Assembly (NCBI GenBank): GCA_021803215.1
Contig: JAJZLV010000088.1
Span: 1-33,269, forward strand
Reading direction: 5' to 3'
Source: Actinomycetes bacterium
Lineage (GTDB): Bacteria > Actinomycetota > Acidimicrobiia > Acidimicrobiales > Bog-793
DNA: 33,269 nucleotides
The first letter of the stretch is position 1, and the number at the start of each line of letters is the position of its first letter. Positions 15,392-23,629 of this stretch are shown piece after piece. A program made the translations under genes and the position numbers. The notes under the pieces were generated by a model, which was not told where the DNA came from, did not search any database, and saw nothing but the letters and a program-made list of their open reading frames with translations.

Positions 15392-17335
15392 TCACTCCCC
15401 GTCGGTGCCGGCTGGAGCCGGCTCCGGGGCGGCGGCCGCGAGCCGGGCAGCGTCGATGTCTTGGTCGTTGACGACCGGGGCGTAGCAGCAGACCTGGTTC
15501 CGTCCGAGCGCTTTCGCCCTGTACATGGCGGTGTCGGCGTTCTCGGCCACGTCCTCGAGCGTCGTGCCGTGCTCGGGGAAGAGCGAGATGCCGATCGAGG
15601 CCGTCACGGGAGCCGCCTTGCCGTCCGGGCCTGGCACCCGGCCGAGGGCGTCTCTTATCGAGTGAGCGACCTCGATGGCGTCGGCCTCCGGGCAGTCGCG
15701 CAGCAAGAGGACGAATTCATCTCCTCCGAAGCGGACGACCGTGTCGCCGGCGCGGACCGAGGAGGTGAGCACCCGGGCGACATGTTTCAGCACGACGTCG
15801 CCGCTCGCATGCCCGAAGGAGTCGTTCACGGCCTTGAAGCCGTCGAGGTCGATGAGGAGGACGGCGATGTTGCCCTTGGCCCGCAGCACCTGGGCGGCTT
15901 CCCGGGGAGCGAGCTCGTCCCACCACCGCTTGTTCAAAAGCCCGGTGACGGTGTCGGTCACCACCCGTTCGGCTAGCTCGGCCCGCTGCTCGGCGCTCCG
16001 CCAGGCGTCGGCCCCGAGCTTTCCGAGCAGGACCGCCCGCTCGAGATCCTGGTCGGAGAACTGGGCTGCCCCGTCCCGCCAGATGTCGAGGACGCCGAGC
16101 CGTTTTTCCCCAGATACGAGAGGGATGACGAGCATCGACTCGTCCAACCCGTCGTCTTGCCCAGGGATCGGCGCTCCCTCGGGGTGCTCGGCCGTCCGGT
16201 CGCAGCGATAGGGGATGGCGCGGCCGAGGACCCAGCCCGTGATCCCTGTCGAGAGGGTGTGCGTGGAGTCGACGAGCGGCCCGAGGCCCTCGCCGACCAG
16301 CACCTTGGCCCGGAGCACGTATGAGTCCCAGTCCGCCTCGAAGATCGCCAGCCGGTCGAAGGCGATCAGCTGGGGAACGACGTCTGCCAGCGCCTCGAGG
16401 ACGTCCTGGGGACCGCCGGCGTTCGAGAGCAGGGCCGACCACTCGATGAGGAGGCCCGCCAGCCGGCGGTCGTCGATGACCTCTGCCTTCGGCGCCTCAG
16501 GGACGAGGTGCACCCCGCTCTCGTCGCTGGGGGAGGGGAGCTTTCGCACCACCCGCTCCCGGAACCACGATGCCCGCACCACCTTGTCGCCCTCGAGGGC
16601 GAAATCGTCGTCGAGGACGACCGGAGCGTGCAGGTAGAAGCCGATGCCGTAGAAGACGCCGACTTCCATGAGCGCTTTGGCCGCGACGGCGTCGTCGACC
16701 CCTTCGGCGACGATGCGGGCGCCGAGGCGCCCGGCGAAGGCGAGCAGCCCGGCGAGCGCCGCCCGGTAGGAGCTCTCGTCGAGGCGCTCGAGGGTGCTCG
16801 GTTCGAGCAGCAAGAAGGTGGGCTGCGCCTCGACCACGTCCGACCAGGACATGACGAGGGGCGCCACCGCGTCGAAGCCGATGCGGAAACCGGCTTGGCG
16901 GAGCACCGCCGCTTGGCGCCCGGCGGCCGCCGCCATCGAGCGGGTGCCCAGCGAGTCGGGGACGCCGGGCGTTCCCCGCCGCGGTTCGGGCAGCATCCAG
17001 ACGACCTCCGAGAGGGCCGAGCCGGCGGTGGCGATCCTGCCCATCAGGTCGAAGCCCTTAAGGACGAACAGGCTCGGGTCGACGTGGACCAGCAACGGCG
17101 CCGGGCCCACCGAGCCGGCCAGGGCGAGAGCGGCCTCGAGCAGGTCGACGGGGGAGGCGAGCGCGCCGGCAGAGCGCGCTGTGGCGTCGTAGGCGATCAC
17201 GCGCTGATCGTTCAGATCCATCACAGGACGGACCGCTACACCAGCAACTACCGGTAGGTCTGACATCATCGCCTGGCACCGACGGCTCTCGAGGGACCGG
17301 CAGGGTCGTCTCTGAGAGCCCGTCGCTGAACTCAT
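15392..17335 (-). CDS. EAL-like (degenerate) - GAF - GGDEF diguanylate cyclase
   Basis: This is a ~647-residue protein. The N-terminal ~220 residues follow the EAL fold, but the catalytic signatures are lost: YDATAR stands where E-x-L is expected, and IGFDAVAPLV replaces the DDFG-type loop; EGVD is still recognisable. A GAF domain (about 300-440) and a GGDEF domain (about 465-625) follow. The latter is intact, with FGGDEF preceded at the right distance by an RAGD I-site. It is probably a cyclase regulated by GAF ligands and by a ligand-binding or protein-binding EAL relic. I chose ATG 17335 because GGGGAG lies five nt upstream; GTG 17338 and the ATG pair at 17269/17266 (before SDLPVV) are alternatives. 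Confidence 0.9.
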   Translation of the reverse strand: MSSATGSQRRPCRSLESRRCQAMMSDLPVVAGVAVRPVMDLNDQRVIAYDATARSAGALASPVDLLEAALALAGSVGPAPLLVHVDPSLFVLKGFDLMGRIATAGSALSEVVWMLPEPRRGTPGVPDSLGTRSMAAAAGRQAAVLRQAGFRIGFDAVAPLVMSWSDVVEAQPTFLLLEPSTLERLDESSYRAALAGLLAFAGRLGARIVAEGVDDAVAAKALMEVGVFYGIGFYLHAPVVLDDDFALEGDKVVRASWFRERVVRKLPSPSDESGVHLVPEAPKAEVIDDRRLAGLLIEWSALLSNAGGPQDVLEALADVVPQLIAFDRLAIFEADWDSYVLRAKVLVGEGLGPLVDSTHTLSTGITGWVLGRAIPYRCDRTAEHPEGAPIPGQDDGLDESMLVIPLVSGEKRLGVLDIWRDGAAQFSDQDLERAVLLGKLGADAWRSAEQRAELAERVVTDTVTGLLNKRWWDELAPREAAQVLRAKGNIAVLLIDLDGFKAVNDSFGHASGDVVLKHVARVLTSSVRAGDTVVRFGGDEFVLLLRDCPEADAIEVAHSIRDALGRVPGPDGKAAPVTASIGISLFPEHGTTLEDVAENADTAMYRAKALGRNQVCCYAPVVNDQDIDAARLAAAAPEPAPAGTDGE

Positions 17336-17375
17336 CACCTCTCCCCATGTCTCAACGGCGATCGGGCGTCGGCCC

Positions 17376-18929
17376 TCACTGAGACATCGGCATCATAGGT
17401 GTCGTTCCTGCGGGCTGTCGCACCGGCGAGCCGTCGAGGCGCGGTGAGAGGATTTGGCAGCCAGCAGTCACTGACTGGACCGGGGCCGGTCGGGCGCTAT
17501 TGGGCCCGAGGTCCGCCTCCGTCCAAAAGCCGGGGAGGGGACCCCGGCGGGGCTTGCCGGCCGCGTAGACCGCGAGTCGCCGGCGACCGTCGTGCGAGAG
17601 CAGCTCGACGGCGTCGAAGAAGGCCGCCGGCCCGGCCGCCCGCAAGGCGGTGTCGCCCTCGCTCGGTCGCCGGGGCAGCTGGGTCGTGAGGAAGACGATC
17701 GGCGTCTCGGGGCCAGTCCGCCCCCTGACGGCGCTCGCCCGCCCGAGGGACTTCCAGACCGTCTCTGTGCGACAGAGCCCGCCGCGATAGCTGGTGAAGG
17801 CACCCGGGACGTCGAAGAACCACCGGCCGCCGTCGACGTCGAGGGCGACGAAATCGATCGTCACCCCGGTCTTCGGCACCCGGTAACGGCGTTCGGCGAT
17901 CGTGAAGCCCGCCCCGCCGAGGACCTCTTCGGCGATCTGTCGAGCCGACTTTCCCTCCGAGGCGGCTCTCGCGGCCAGCTCGTCATCGCCCGCCTCCGGG
18001 CATCGGAGGTCGTCGCGTGGTCCTGCTCCCCTTGTGTCCACCGGGCGGCTGTCGCGGGCCAGGAGCTCGTTCACCCGCTGGCGGGCCGCTTCTACATAGG
18101 AGGCCTCGAGGTCGTAGCCGGCGTAGCGGCGTCCGAGCCGGGCCGCCGCCACGAGGGCGGAGCCGCTCCCCATGAAGGGGTCTAGAACCAGGTCACCCTT
18201 GTAGGTGTAGAGGCGGATGAGCTGCTCGGGCAGCTCGACGGGGAAGGGAGCCGGGTGCCCCACTCGCCTGGCGCTCTCGGGCGGTATCGGCCAGAGGTCG
18301 AGCGTGAGCGCCATGAAGTCCTCGGTCATGAGGGTGCTCTCGTAGGGGAGGCCTGCCGCCTGGCGCTCTCTCACGCTGCGGGCCCGGTCGAAGCGTCCCT
18401 TGCTCGCGACGACGACTCGCTCGGTGAGGTCGCGCAGCACCGGGTTGGCGGCGCTCCTGAACGAGCCCCAGGCGCACGAGCCGCTCGCCCCTTCTGCCTT
18501 CTGCCAGATCAGCTCGCCTCGCAAGAGGAGGCGGAGCTCATCTTGCAGGATCCTGATGACGTCGGCCGAGAGGCTGCGGTAGGGCTTGCGACCGAGGTTG
18601 GCGACGTTGACGGCGATCCGCCCGCCCGGCTCGAGCTTGCGCGCGCACTCGGCGAAGACGTCGGTGAGCAGGTCGAGGTACTCGAGGTAGGAGCCCGGCA
18701 CCCCCTCGCGCTCGAGTTCTTCTTCGTACTGCTTTCCGGCGAAGTAGGGCGGTGAAGTGACGACGAGGGCCACCGAGCCGTCACCGACGGCGTCCATCCT
18801 GCGGGCATCGCCGACGACGAAGGGTTCGGCGAGCGGCTCGGGAGCCAGCACCTCGTCGTCGTCGCTCAGTTCAGGCGCCCGGAAGCGGCCGTAGAAGGCG
18901 GAGGCGTCGTGGCTCTCGCGCCGGCCCAC
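17376..18929 (-). CDS. DNA methyltransferase (N4-C/N6-A type) with an extra C-terminal domain
   Basis: This ~517-residue protein carries the catalytic motif VTSPPYFAGK early and the SAM-binding motif LDPFMGSGSALVAAARLGRRYAGYD later, the order seen in beta-class amino-methyltransferases. The intervening GASGSCAWGSF and VGHPAPFPVELPEQLI segments fit the same family. After the methyltransferase (ending near GYDLEASYVEAARQRV), about 180 residues follow, including a SARQIAEEVL helix and a strand pair TIDFVALDVDGGRWFFDVPG that resembles a PD-(D/E)XK nuclease core without its lysine. No restriction gene is adjacent. The ORF track opens at 19115, but the first ~60 residues look non-coding; I chose GTG 18929 (VGRRESHDASAFY), with low certainty because no Shine-Dalgarno sequence is present. 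Confidence 0.85.
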   Translation of the reverse strand: MGRRESHDASAFYGRFRAPELSDDDEVLAPEPLAEPFVVGDARRMDAVGDGSVALVVTSPPYFAGKQYEEELEREGVPGSYLEYLDLLTDVFAECARKLEPGGRIAVNVANLGRKPYRSLSADVIRILQDELRLLLRGELIWQKAEGASGSCAWGSFRSAANPVLRDLTERVVVASKGRFDRARSVRERQAAGLPYESTLMTEDFMALTLDLWPIPPESARRVGHPAPFPVELPEQLIRLYTYKGDLVLDPFMGSGSALVAAARLGRRYAGYDLEASYVEAARQRVNELLARDSRPVDTRGAGPRDDLRCPEAGDDELAARAASEGKSARQIAEEVLGGAGFTIAERRYRVPKTGVTIDFVALDVDGGRWFFDVPGAFTSYRGGLCRTETVWKSLGRASAVRGRTGPETPIVFLTTQLPRRPSEGDTALRAAGPAAFFDAVELLSHDGRRRLAVYAAGKPRRGPLPGFWTEADLGPNSARPAPVQSVTAGCQILSPRLDGSPVRQPAGTTPMMPMSQ

Positions 18930-19574
18930 CCCGAAATTCGATGTTGAAGTGCCTCGTCGTGCCACGCCCACCTCTGTTCCGACGCTACCTGCCAGCGGGT
19001 CTCCATCGGGTGATGCCCGCCGGCGATGGCCGGTCTCCTCCAATCCGAAAGGCTCTGCTCGCAGGCTCTTCGAAGCCTCAGGCCCAAGCGGCAGCTGCGA
19101 TGCCCAGACGCTCAAGCAGGCGCCATGGCCGGTTGGTTCGAGTGAGAGGCACCGACTGGCTCGATCCCGCCCGAGCCAGCAGTGCGCCGCTGTGCCGGCG
19201 ATGGGGCTGGGAGCTGCTGGGCAGTGAGTGCCCAGCCGTGCGCCTATGTCCGTTCACTGCTTGCCTGACTGCCGGCCCGCCTGACTGTCGACCTGCCGCT
19301 TGGAGGAGGTCACCGTCACCTCGCCCGGCTGGATGGGTCAGGGAAGATCCGGCTGGAAACCGGCGGCGGCAAGGAGACCGAGATCCAGCTGTCCTGGCGG
19401 AGCGGGGCAGGTCGGTCGGGCACCTGCGGCGACTTCGTGCCCGGCGGCCGTGCCCGGGCCGCCGGTGACGCGCCTTCTCCAGCTCTGCTCGAAGCTTGTG
19501 CTCGGCCGGTTCGCGTAGGCGGCCTCCGAGCCCGAGCCTGTCTTGGTGCTCTGGGCAAGGCAAGGCGCGGTCGC
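18930..19574. other. Gene-free gap between methyltransferase and glnA, with one perfect hairpin
   Basis: About 645 bp show no convincing gene on either strand; the ORFs here are short, compositionally odd, or extensions of neighbours. One perfect inverted repeat is present, GCTGGGCA-GTGAG-TGCCCAGC (19216-19236), without a T-run. A + strand frame stays open from about 19270 into glnA (reading RLETGGGKETEIQLSW) but has no start or recognisable family; it may be a decayed gene. If the methyltransferase starts at 19115, the gap shortens to about 460 bp. Confidence 0.5.
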
Positions 19575-20999
19575 CTAGATGTCGTAGTAGAGCTGGAACT
19601 CCCAGGGGTGGGGACGGAGGCGGACGGCGTCGATCTCGTTCAGGCGTTTGTAGGAGATCCAGGTCTCGATGAGGTCGTCGGTGAAGACGCCGCCGGCCTT
19701 CAAGAAGTCCTGGTCTTGCTCGAGGGCCAGTAGCGCCTCGTCGAGCGAAGCTGGGACCTGGGGCACCTGGGCCAGCTCCTCGGGCGGGAGGTCGTAGAGG
19801 TCCTTGTCGACGGGGGCCGGCGGCTCGATGCGGTTCTGCACGCCGTCCAACCCGGCCATGAGCATCGCCGCGAAGGCTATGTAGGGGTTGGCAGAGGGGT
19901 CGGGGCATCGGAACTCCACTCGCTTGGCTTTCGGGCTTCGCGAGTAGATAGGTATGCGGCAGGCGGCCGAGCGGTTGCGCTGGGAGTAGACGAGGTTGAC
20001 TGGCGCCTCGTAGCCGGGAACGAGCCGCTTGTAAGAGTTCGTGGTCGGGGCCGCGAAGGCGAGAACCGCCTTGGCGTGCGCCAGCAGGCCGCCTATGTAC
20101 CAGCGTCCGACGTCGGAGAGACCGGCATAGCCGGTCTCGGCGTAGAAGAGCGGCTCGCCGCCCTGCCAGAGAGACTGGTGGCAGTGCATGCCCGAGCCGT
20201 TGTCCTGAAAAAGCGGTTTCGGCATGAAAGTTGCCGTGTAGCCGGCGTTGCGGGCGACGTTCTTCACCACATACTTGTAGAGCATCAGCTTGTCGGCCAT
20301 GCGCAACAAGGTGTCGAAGCGCATGTCGATCTCGGCCTGGCCGCCGGTGCCGACCTCGTGGTGCTGTACCTCGATGTCGATCCCGAGCTGCTCCATGACA
20401 AGGATCATCTCCGAACGGAGGTCCTGGAAGTGGTCGGTCGGCGGGACCGGGAAGTAGCCCTCCTTGAAGCGGGGCTTGTAGCCGAGGTTGGGTCGCTCGT
20501 CCCGGGCGGTGTTCCAGGCTCCTTCGACGGAGTCCACCTGGTAGAAGGCCGAGTGCTCGTCCTGGGAGTAGCGGACGTCGTCGAAGATGAAGAACTCGGC
20601 CTCTGGGCCGAAGTAGGCGGTGTCGGCGATACCGGTCGAGGCGAGGTACCGCTCGGCCTTCAAGGCGACGTAGCGGGGATCGCGTGAGTAGCTCTCGCCC
20701 GTCACCGGGTCGTGCACGAAGCAGTTGATGTTGAGCGTCTTGTGCTGGCGGAACGGGTCGAGGACTGCAGTCGAGGGGTCGGGCAGCAGCAGCATGTCCG
20801 ACTCCTGGATCTCCTGGAAGCCCCGGATGGAGGAGCCGTCGAAGCCGAAGCCGTCGACGAAGCCCTCCTCGGTGAGCTCGTGGGCCGGGATGGAGAAGTG
20901 CTGCATGAGGCCGGGAAGGTCACAAAAGCGGAAGTCGACTATCTGGACCCCTTCGTCCTTTATGAGTGCGACGACCTCTGCCGCGCTTCGTTCCTGCAC
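19575..20999 (-). CDS. glnA: Type I glutamine synthetase (GSI-beta, adenylylation-type)
   Basis: This 474-residue enzyme condenses ammonia with glutamate using ATP and forms a cytosolic dodecamer. Visible motifs include [11 protein letters not shown], the metal-ligand region [49 protein letters not shown] and [11 protein letters not shown]. Near the C-terminus, DLYDLPPEE holds the tyrosine that is adenylylated in GSI-beta enzymes, so reversible covalent control is expected. The ORF track extends to 21116, but GTG 20999 follows AGGAGGAG at ideal spacing and gives the usual GSI length. It is divergent from glnA2; the 163-bp intergenic region carries phased 11-bp repeats that may bind GlnR. Confidence 0.96.
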   Translation of the reverse strand: MQERSAAEVVALIKDEGVQIVDFRFCDLPGLMQHFSIPAHELTEEGFVDGFGFDGSSIRGFQEIQESDMLLLPDPSTAVLDPFRQHKTLNINCFVHDPVTGESYSRDPRYVALKAERYLASTGIADTAYFGPEAEFFIFDDVRYSQDEHSAFYQVDSVEGAWNTARDERPNLGYKPRFKEGYFPVPPTDHFQDLRSEMILVMEQLGIDIEVQHHEVGTGGQAEIDMRFDTLLRMADKLMLYKYVVKNVARNAGYTATFMPKPLFQDNGSGMHCHQSLWQGGEPLFYAETGYAGLSDVGRWYIGGLLAHAKAVLAFAAPTTNSYKRLVPGYEAPVNLVYSQRNRSAACRIPIYSRSPKAKRVEFRCPDPSANPYIAFAAMLMAGLDGVQNRIEPPAPVDKDLYDLPPEELAQVPQVPASLDEALLALEQDQDFLKAGGVFTDDLIETWISYKRLNEIDAVRLRPHPWEFQLYYDI

Positions 21000-21064
21000 G
21001 TCTCCTCCTGGTTCTCGTCTCGAATTCTGGCCCGACACTGCCACAGCGAGGTTGCCAGAACTTC

Positions 21065-21108
21065 GTTGCCCCGGCGTTGCTCGCGCGTGAACGCTCTGTG
21101 AACAACGG
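21065..21108. promoter_or_regulatory. Four phased 11-bp repeat units between glnA and glnA2; candidate GlnR operator
   Basis: Starting at 21065, 21076, 21087 and 21098 the sequence reads GTTGCCCCGGC, GTTGCTCGCGC, GTGAACGCTCT, GTGAACAACGG. Each unit is exactly 11 bp and begins GT. The last two share a perfect GTGAAC. On the minus strand the first two read GCAAC-N6-GCAAC. OmpR/PhoB-type regulators such as GlnR bind half-sites about 11 bp apart, and known GlnR boxes alternate AC-type pentamers with 6-bp spacers. The match is suggestive but not canonical. Confidence 0.5.
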
Positions 21109-21162
21109 CCGACCACCGCCGCCGGGCTTCACGCAGGATCGCTCAGCTGCGAGGATTGGGGG

Positions 21163-22512
21163 ATGCAGAGCCAGCGGGAGTACGTCTTGCGCACGGTCGA
21201 GGAGCGGGGCGTCCGATACGTCCAGCTCTGGTTCACGGACGTTCTCGGGACGCCGAAGTCCTTCGCCATAACGCCGGCCGAGCTCGAGAACGCCCTCGAA
21301 GAGGGGATGACATTCGACGGCTCGGCTATCGACGGCTTCTCCCGGGTGCAAGAGTCCGACGTCTTGGCGAAGCCTGACCCGAAGACCTTCCAGCTGCTTC
21401 CCTCCCGCCCCGGCCCGCGGCCGGCCGACGGCTCTCCTGTCGCCCGGGTCTTCTGCGACATCTTGAACCTCGACGGCTCCCCCTTCGAGGGCTGTCCCCG
21501 CCAGGTGCTGCGCCGGGCGCTCGAAGGCGCCCACGAACGGGGCTACTCCTTTTACGCCGCCCCTGAGATCGAGTACTTCTACTTCGCCCCCCTCGGGAGC
21601 CCGCTCGTGCCCAAGCCGCTCGACAGCGGTTCGTACTTCGAGCTGACGGTGGCCGACCTGGCGACGGACTTGCGCAAGCGGACGGTGCTCACCCTCGAGG
21701 ACATGGGCATCCCGGTCGAGTACGCCCAGCACGAGGACGCCCCGAGCCAGCACGAGATCGACCTTCGCTACACCGACGCCCTCACGATGGCGGACACGGT
21801 GATGACCGTGCGGCTCGTGGTGAAGGAGATCGCCCAGCTGGAGGGGGTCTACGCCAGTTTCATGCCGAAGCCCCTCTCCGGCGTGCAGGGGTCTGGCATG
21901 CACACCCATTTTTCGCTCTTCGAGGGCGACAAGAACGCCTTCTCGGACCCGGGCGACGAGCACGGCCTCTCCAAGGTCGCCCGCCACTTCATTGCCGGGC
22001 TCCTCGAGCATGCCCCCGAGATCACCGCGGTCACGAACCAGTGGGTCAACTCCTACAAGCGACTCGTCGTCGGATACGAGGCCCCGGTCCACGTCTCTTG
22101 GGCCTACAACAACCGCTCGGCCCTGGTGAGGGTGCCGATCGCCAAGCGGGCCCGGCCCGAATCGGCCCGCATCGAGTACCGGGCACCGGACCCGGCCTGC
22201 AACCCGTACCTGGCTTTCGCCCTCGTGCTGGCGGCCGGCCTGAAGGGGGTCGAGCAGGGCTACGAGCTCTTGCCCGAGGCCTCTTCCAACCTCTTCTCGC
22301 TCACTCCCGAGGAGCTCGCCTCGGAGGGCATCCGCCCCCTTCCCACCTCTCTCTCGGACGCCCTCAGCGCGATGGAGCACTCCGAGCTCGTCGCCGAAAC
22401 CCTCGGTGAGCACGTCTTCGAGTGGTTCCTCCGCAACAAGAGGGCCGAGTGGGAGGACTACACCCGCGAGGTCACGCCTTTCGAGCTGACCCGATACCTT
22501 CCGGCCCTGTGA
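21163..22512 (+). CDS. glnA2: Glutamine synthetase type I paralogue (GlnA2-like)
   Basis: This 449-residue protein is a second GSI whose sequence follows the actinobacterial GlnA2 pattern: EYVLRTVEERGVRYVQLWFT at the start, MTFDGSAIDGF, PEIEYFYF, ASFMPKPLSGVQGSGMHTH, NQWVNSYKRLVVGYEAP, and EYRAPDPACNPY. The region equivalent to the adenylylation site reads SSNLFSLTPEE and lacks the tyrosine, so it should escape covalent control. GlnA2-type enzymes have lower or different activity in some actinobacteria, and some relatives are gamma-glutamylpolyamine synthetases, so glutamine synthesis is likely but not certain. The start is ATG 21163 after a GGGGG stretch. glnR follows after 24 nt and is probably co-transcribed. 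Confidence 0.93.
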   Translation: MQSQREYVLRTVEERGVRYVQLWFTDVLGTPKSFAITPAELENALEEGMTFDGSAIDGFSRVQESDVLAKPDPKTFQLLPSRPGPRPADGSPVARVFCDILNLDGSPFEGCPRQVLRRALEGAHERGYSFYAAPEIEYFYFAPLGSPLVPKPLDSGSYFELTVADLATDLRKRTVLTLEDMGIPVEYAQHEDAPSQHEIDLRYTDALTMADTVMTVRLVVKEIAQLEGVYASFMPKPLSGVQGSGMHTHFSLFEGDKNAFSDPGDEHGLSKVARHFIAGLLEHAPEITAVTNQWVNSYKRLVVGYEAPVHVSWAYNNRSALVRVPIAKRARPESARIEYRAPDPACNPYLAFALVLAAGLKGVEQGYELLPEASSNLFSLTPEELASEGIRPLPTSLSDALSAMEHSELVAETLGEHVFEWFLRNKRAEWEDYTREVTPFELTRYLPAL

Positions 22513-22536
22513 GAGGGACGCCGACCAGCTGAGGCG

Positions 22537-23229
22537 ATGGAGCCGCTCCTCCTCTTCCCCGACCACCTGCCCGGGTACCTCCTCGAAGCGCTCGAAGCGG
22601 AGGGCTACGGCTACTTGGCGGTGGCCGACGCCGAGGAGGCGACACGCAAGGAGCCGGCCGACGGCTGGGGGGGTGCCATCGTCGTGGCAGGAAGCGAGCT
22701 CCCGCCCGACCTCTCGTTCTGCCGCTTCCTTCGCCGCCGGGAAGAGCCCGTAGCTCCAGTCCTCCTCGTCCTTTCGGCCGGCCAGCTCGAGTCGGTCGCG
22801 CAGGCGGAGGAGATCGACGACTTCGTGCTGTTCGAGGCCTCGCCCGCCGAGCTGCGAGCTCGCCTCGCCCGTCTCTTTCGCCGGCCGTCGGCGAGCTCCC
22901 AGGCGCTTGTCGTCTACGGTCCGTTGGCGCTCAACCTCGAGACCTATCAGGCTGCACTGGCCGGCCGGCCGCTCGACCTCACCTTCATGGAGTATGAGCT
23001 GCTCCGCTTCCTGGCATCGCATCCGGGCAAGGTCTTCACCCGGGAGACGCTCCTCTCGCGGGTCTGGGGATACGAGTACTTCGGTGGCGCTCGGACGGTC
23101 GACGTCCACGTCCGCCGCCTGCGGGCAAAGCTCGGCGAGGAGCACGCCCACCTGATAGAGACGGTTCGCTCGGTCGGCTACCGCTTGGGGAGCGTTCGCT
23201 GGCTGCCGCCGGCTTCCCACCGCGACTAG
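22537..23229 (+). CDS. glnR: GlnR-type orphan OmpR-family transcriptional regulator
   Basis: This 230-residue protein has a receiver-like domain (about 1-115) and a winged-helix DNA-binding domain (about 125-220). The latter contains LDLTFMEYELLRFLASHPG, VFTRETLLSRVWGYEYFGG and RTVDVHVRRLRAKLG, very close to what I recall of actinobacterial GlnR. The receiver lacks an evident phospho-acceptor: the strand where Asp is expected reads GGAIVVAGSEL. GlnR proteins are known to act without a classical kinase, through charge interactions in a dimer. No histidine kinase lies nearby. Position directly behind glnA2 and opposite glnA supports control of nitrogen assimilation and autoregulation. The start is ATG 22537. 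Confidence 0.87.
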   Translation: MEPLLLFPDHLPGYLLEALEAEGYGYLAVADAEEATRKEPADGWGGAIVVAGSELPPDLSFCRFLRRREEPVAPVLLVLSAGQLESVAQAEEIDDFVLFEASPAELRARLARLFRRPSASSQALVVYGPLALNLETYQAALAGRPLDLTFMEYELLRFLASHPGKVFTRETLLSRVWGYEYFGGARTVDVHVRRLRAKLGEEHAHLIETVRSVGYRLGSVRWLPPASHRD

Positions 23230-23590
23230 CTCGACTTGCCTTTTTCGTCCCACCCCTTGCGGCCCCGTCCGCCAGCCCGAGCTGTTGCAGAGGTCTCACG
23301 GGGTGACGGTCCCTTGCCGCCGCCAGCGGGCAGGAGGGCTCGGGCCATGGGCGAGCGAAAGGAAAACAGGAACAGAGGGGAGGACGTCGTGCCCGGCGCG
23401 CAGTGCCGGAGTACGACCGCCGGCTCAGCCGGTGTCCAAGTGCTCCCCATTGATGGGACTGTTACCGCTCACGGCAGGACTCCAAGCAAACCAGGCGAGA
23501 GAAATCCCGTCGTGGGAGGCAGCCGCACGGTCGCCAACTCGCAGAGTTCCGGCTTCATGGATACGCCGGCGGAGACTCAACGGCTGGAGA
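23230..23590. other. Gene-free gap downstream of glnR
   Basis: About 360 bp lie between the convergent glnR and RidA genes. Both strands give only short, unconvincing ORFs. A TTTTT run sits just after glnR (about 23240) but no clear hairpin precedes it. The stretch around 23340-23600 is purine-rich and less GC-biased than the surroundings. I see no tRNA, SRP RNA, RNase P or known riboswitch motif. Confidence 0.45.
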
Positions 23591-23629
23591 GCGAAAAGAA
23601 AAGGAGTGCCTGGGAATGCCTAGGCACTC
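23591..23629 (-). terminator. Intrinsic terminator of the ErpA-RidA transcript
   Basis: Read on the minus strand, GAGTGCCT and AGGCACTC (23629-23622 and 23611-23604) form an 8-bp stem with a 10-nt loop. It is followed immediately by CTTTTCTTTTC, a T-rich tail. The stem overlaps the RidA stop codon (23620-23622), so the hairpin begins inside the gene. Confidence 0.75.

Noticed and set aside
17376-18929. Restriction-modification defence system
   Set aside because: No specificity subunit, helicase or separate nuclease lies next to the methyltransferase, and the attached nuclease-like domain appears inactive. It is treated as a solitary methyltransferase.
20920-23253. 777-aa minus-strand ORF across glnA2 and glnR
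   Set aside because: This is an antisense shadow. The plus strand encodes an unmistakable glutamine synthetase and OmpR-family regulator.
23450-23560. Possible cyclic-di-GMP (GEMM) riboswitch, prompted by AAGCAAACCAGGCGAGAG
   Set aside because: Only the GCAAACC segment matches. The second conserved block (GGGACGCAAAGCC-like) and the paired stems are absent, and no gene follows on that strand.
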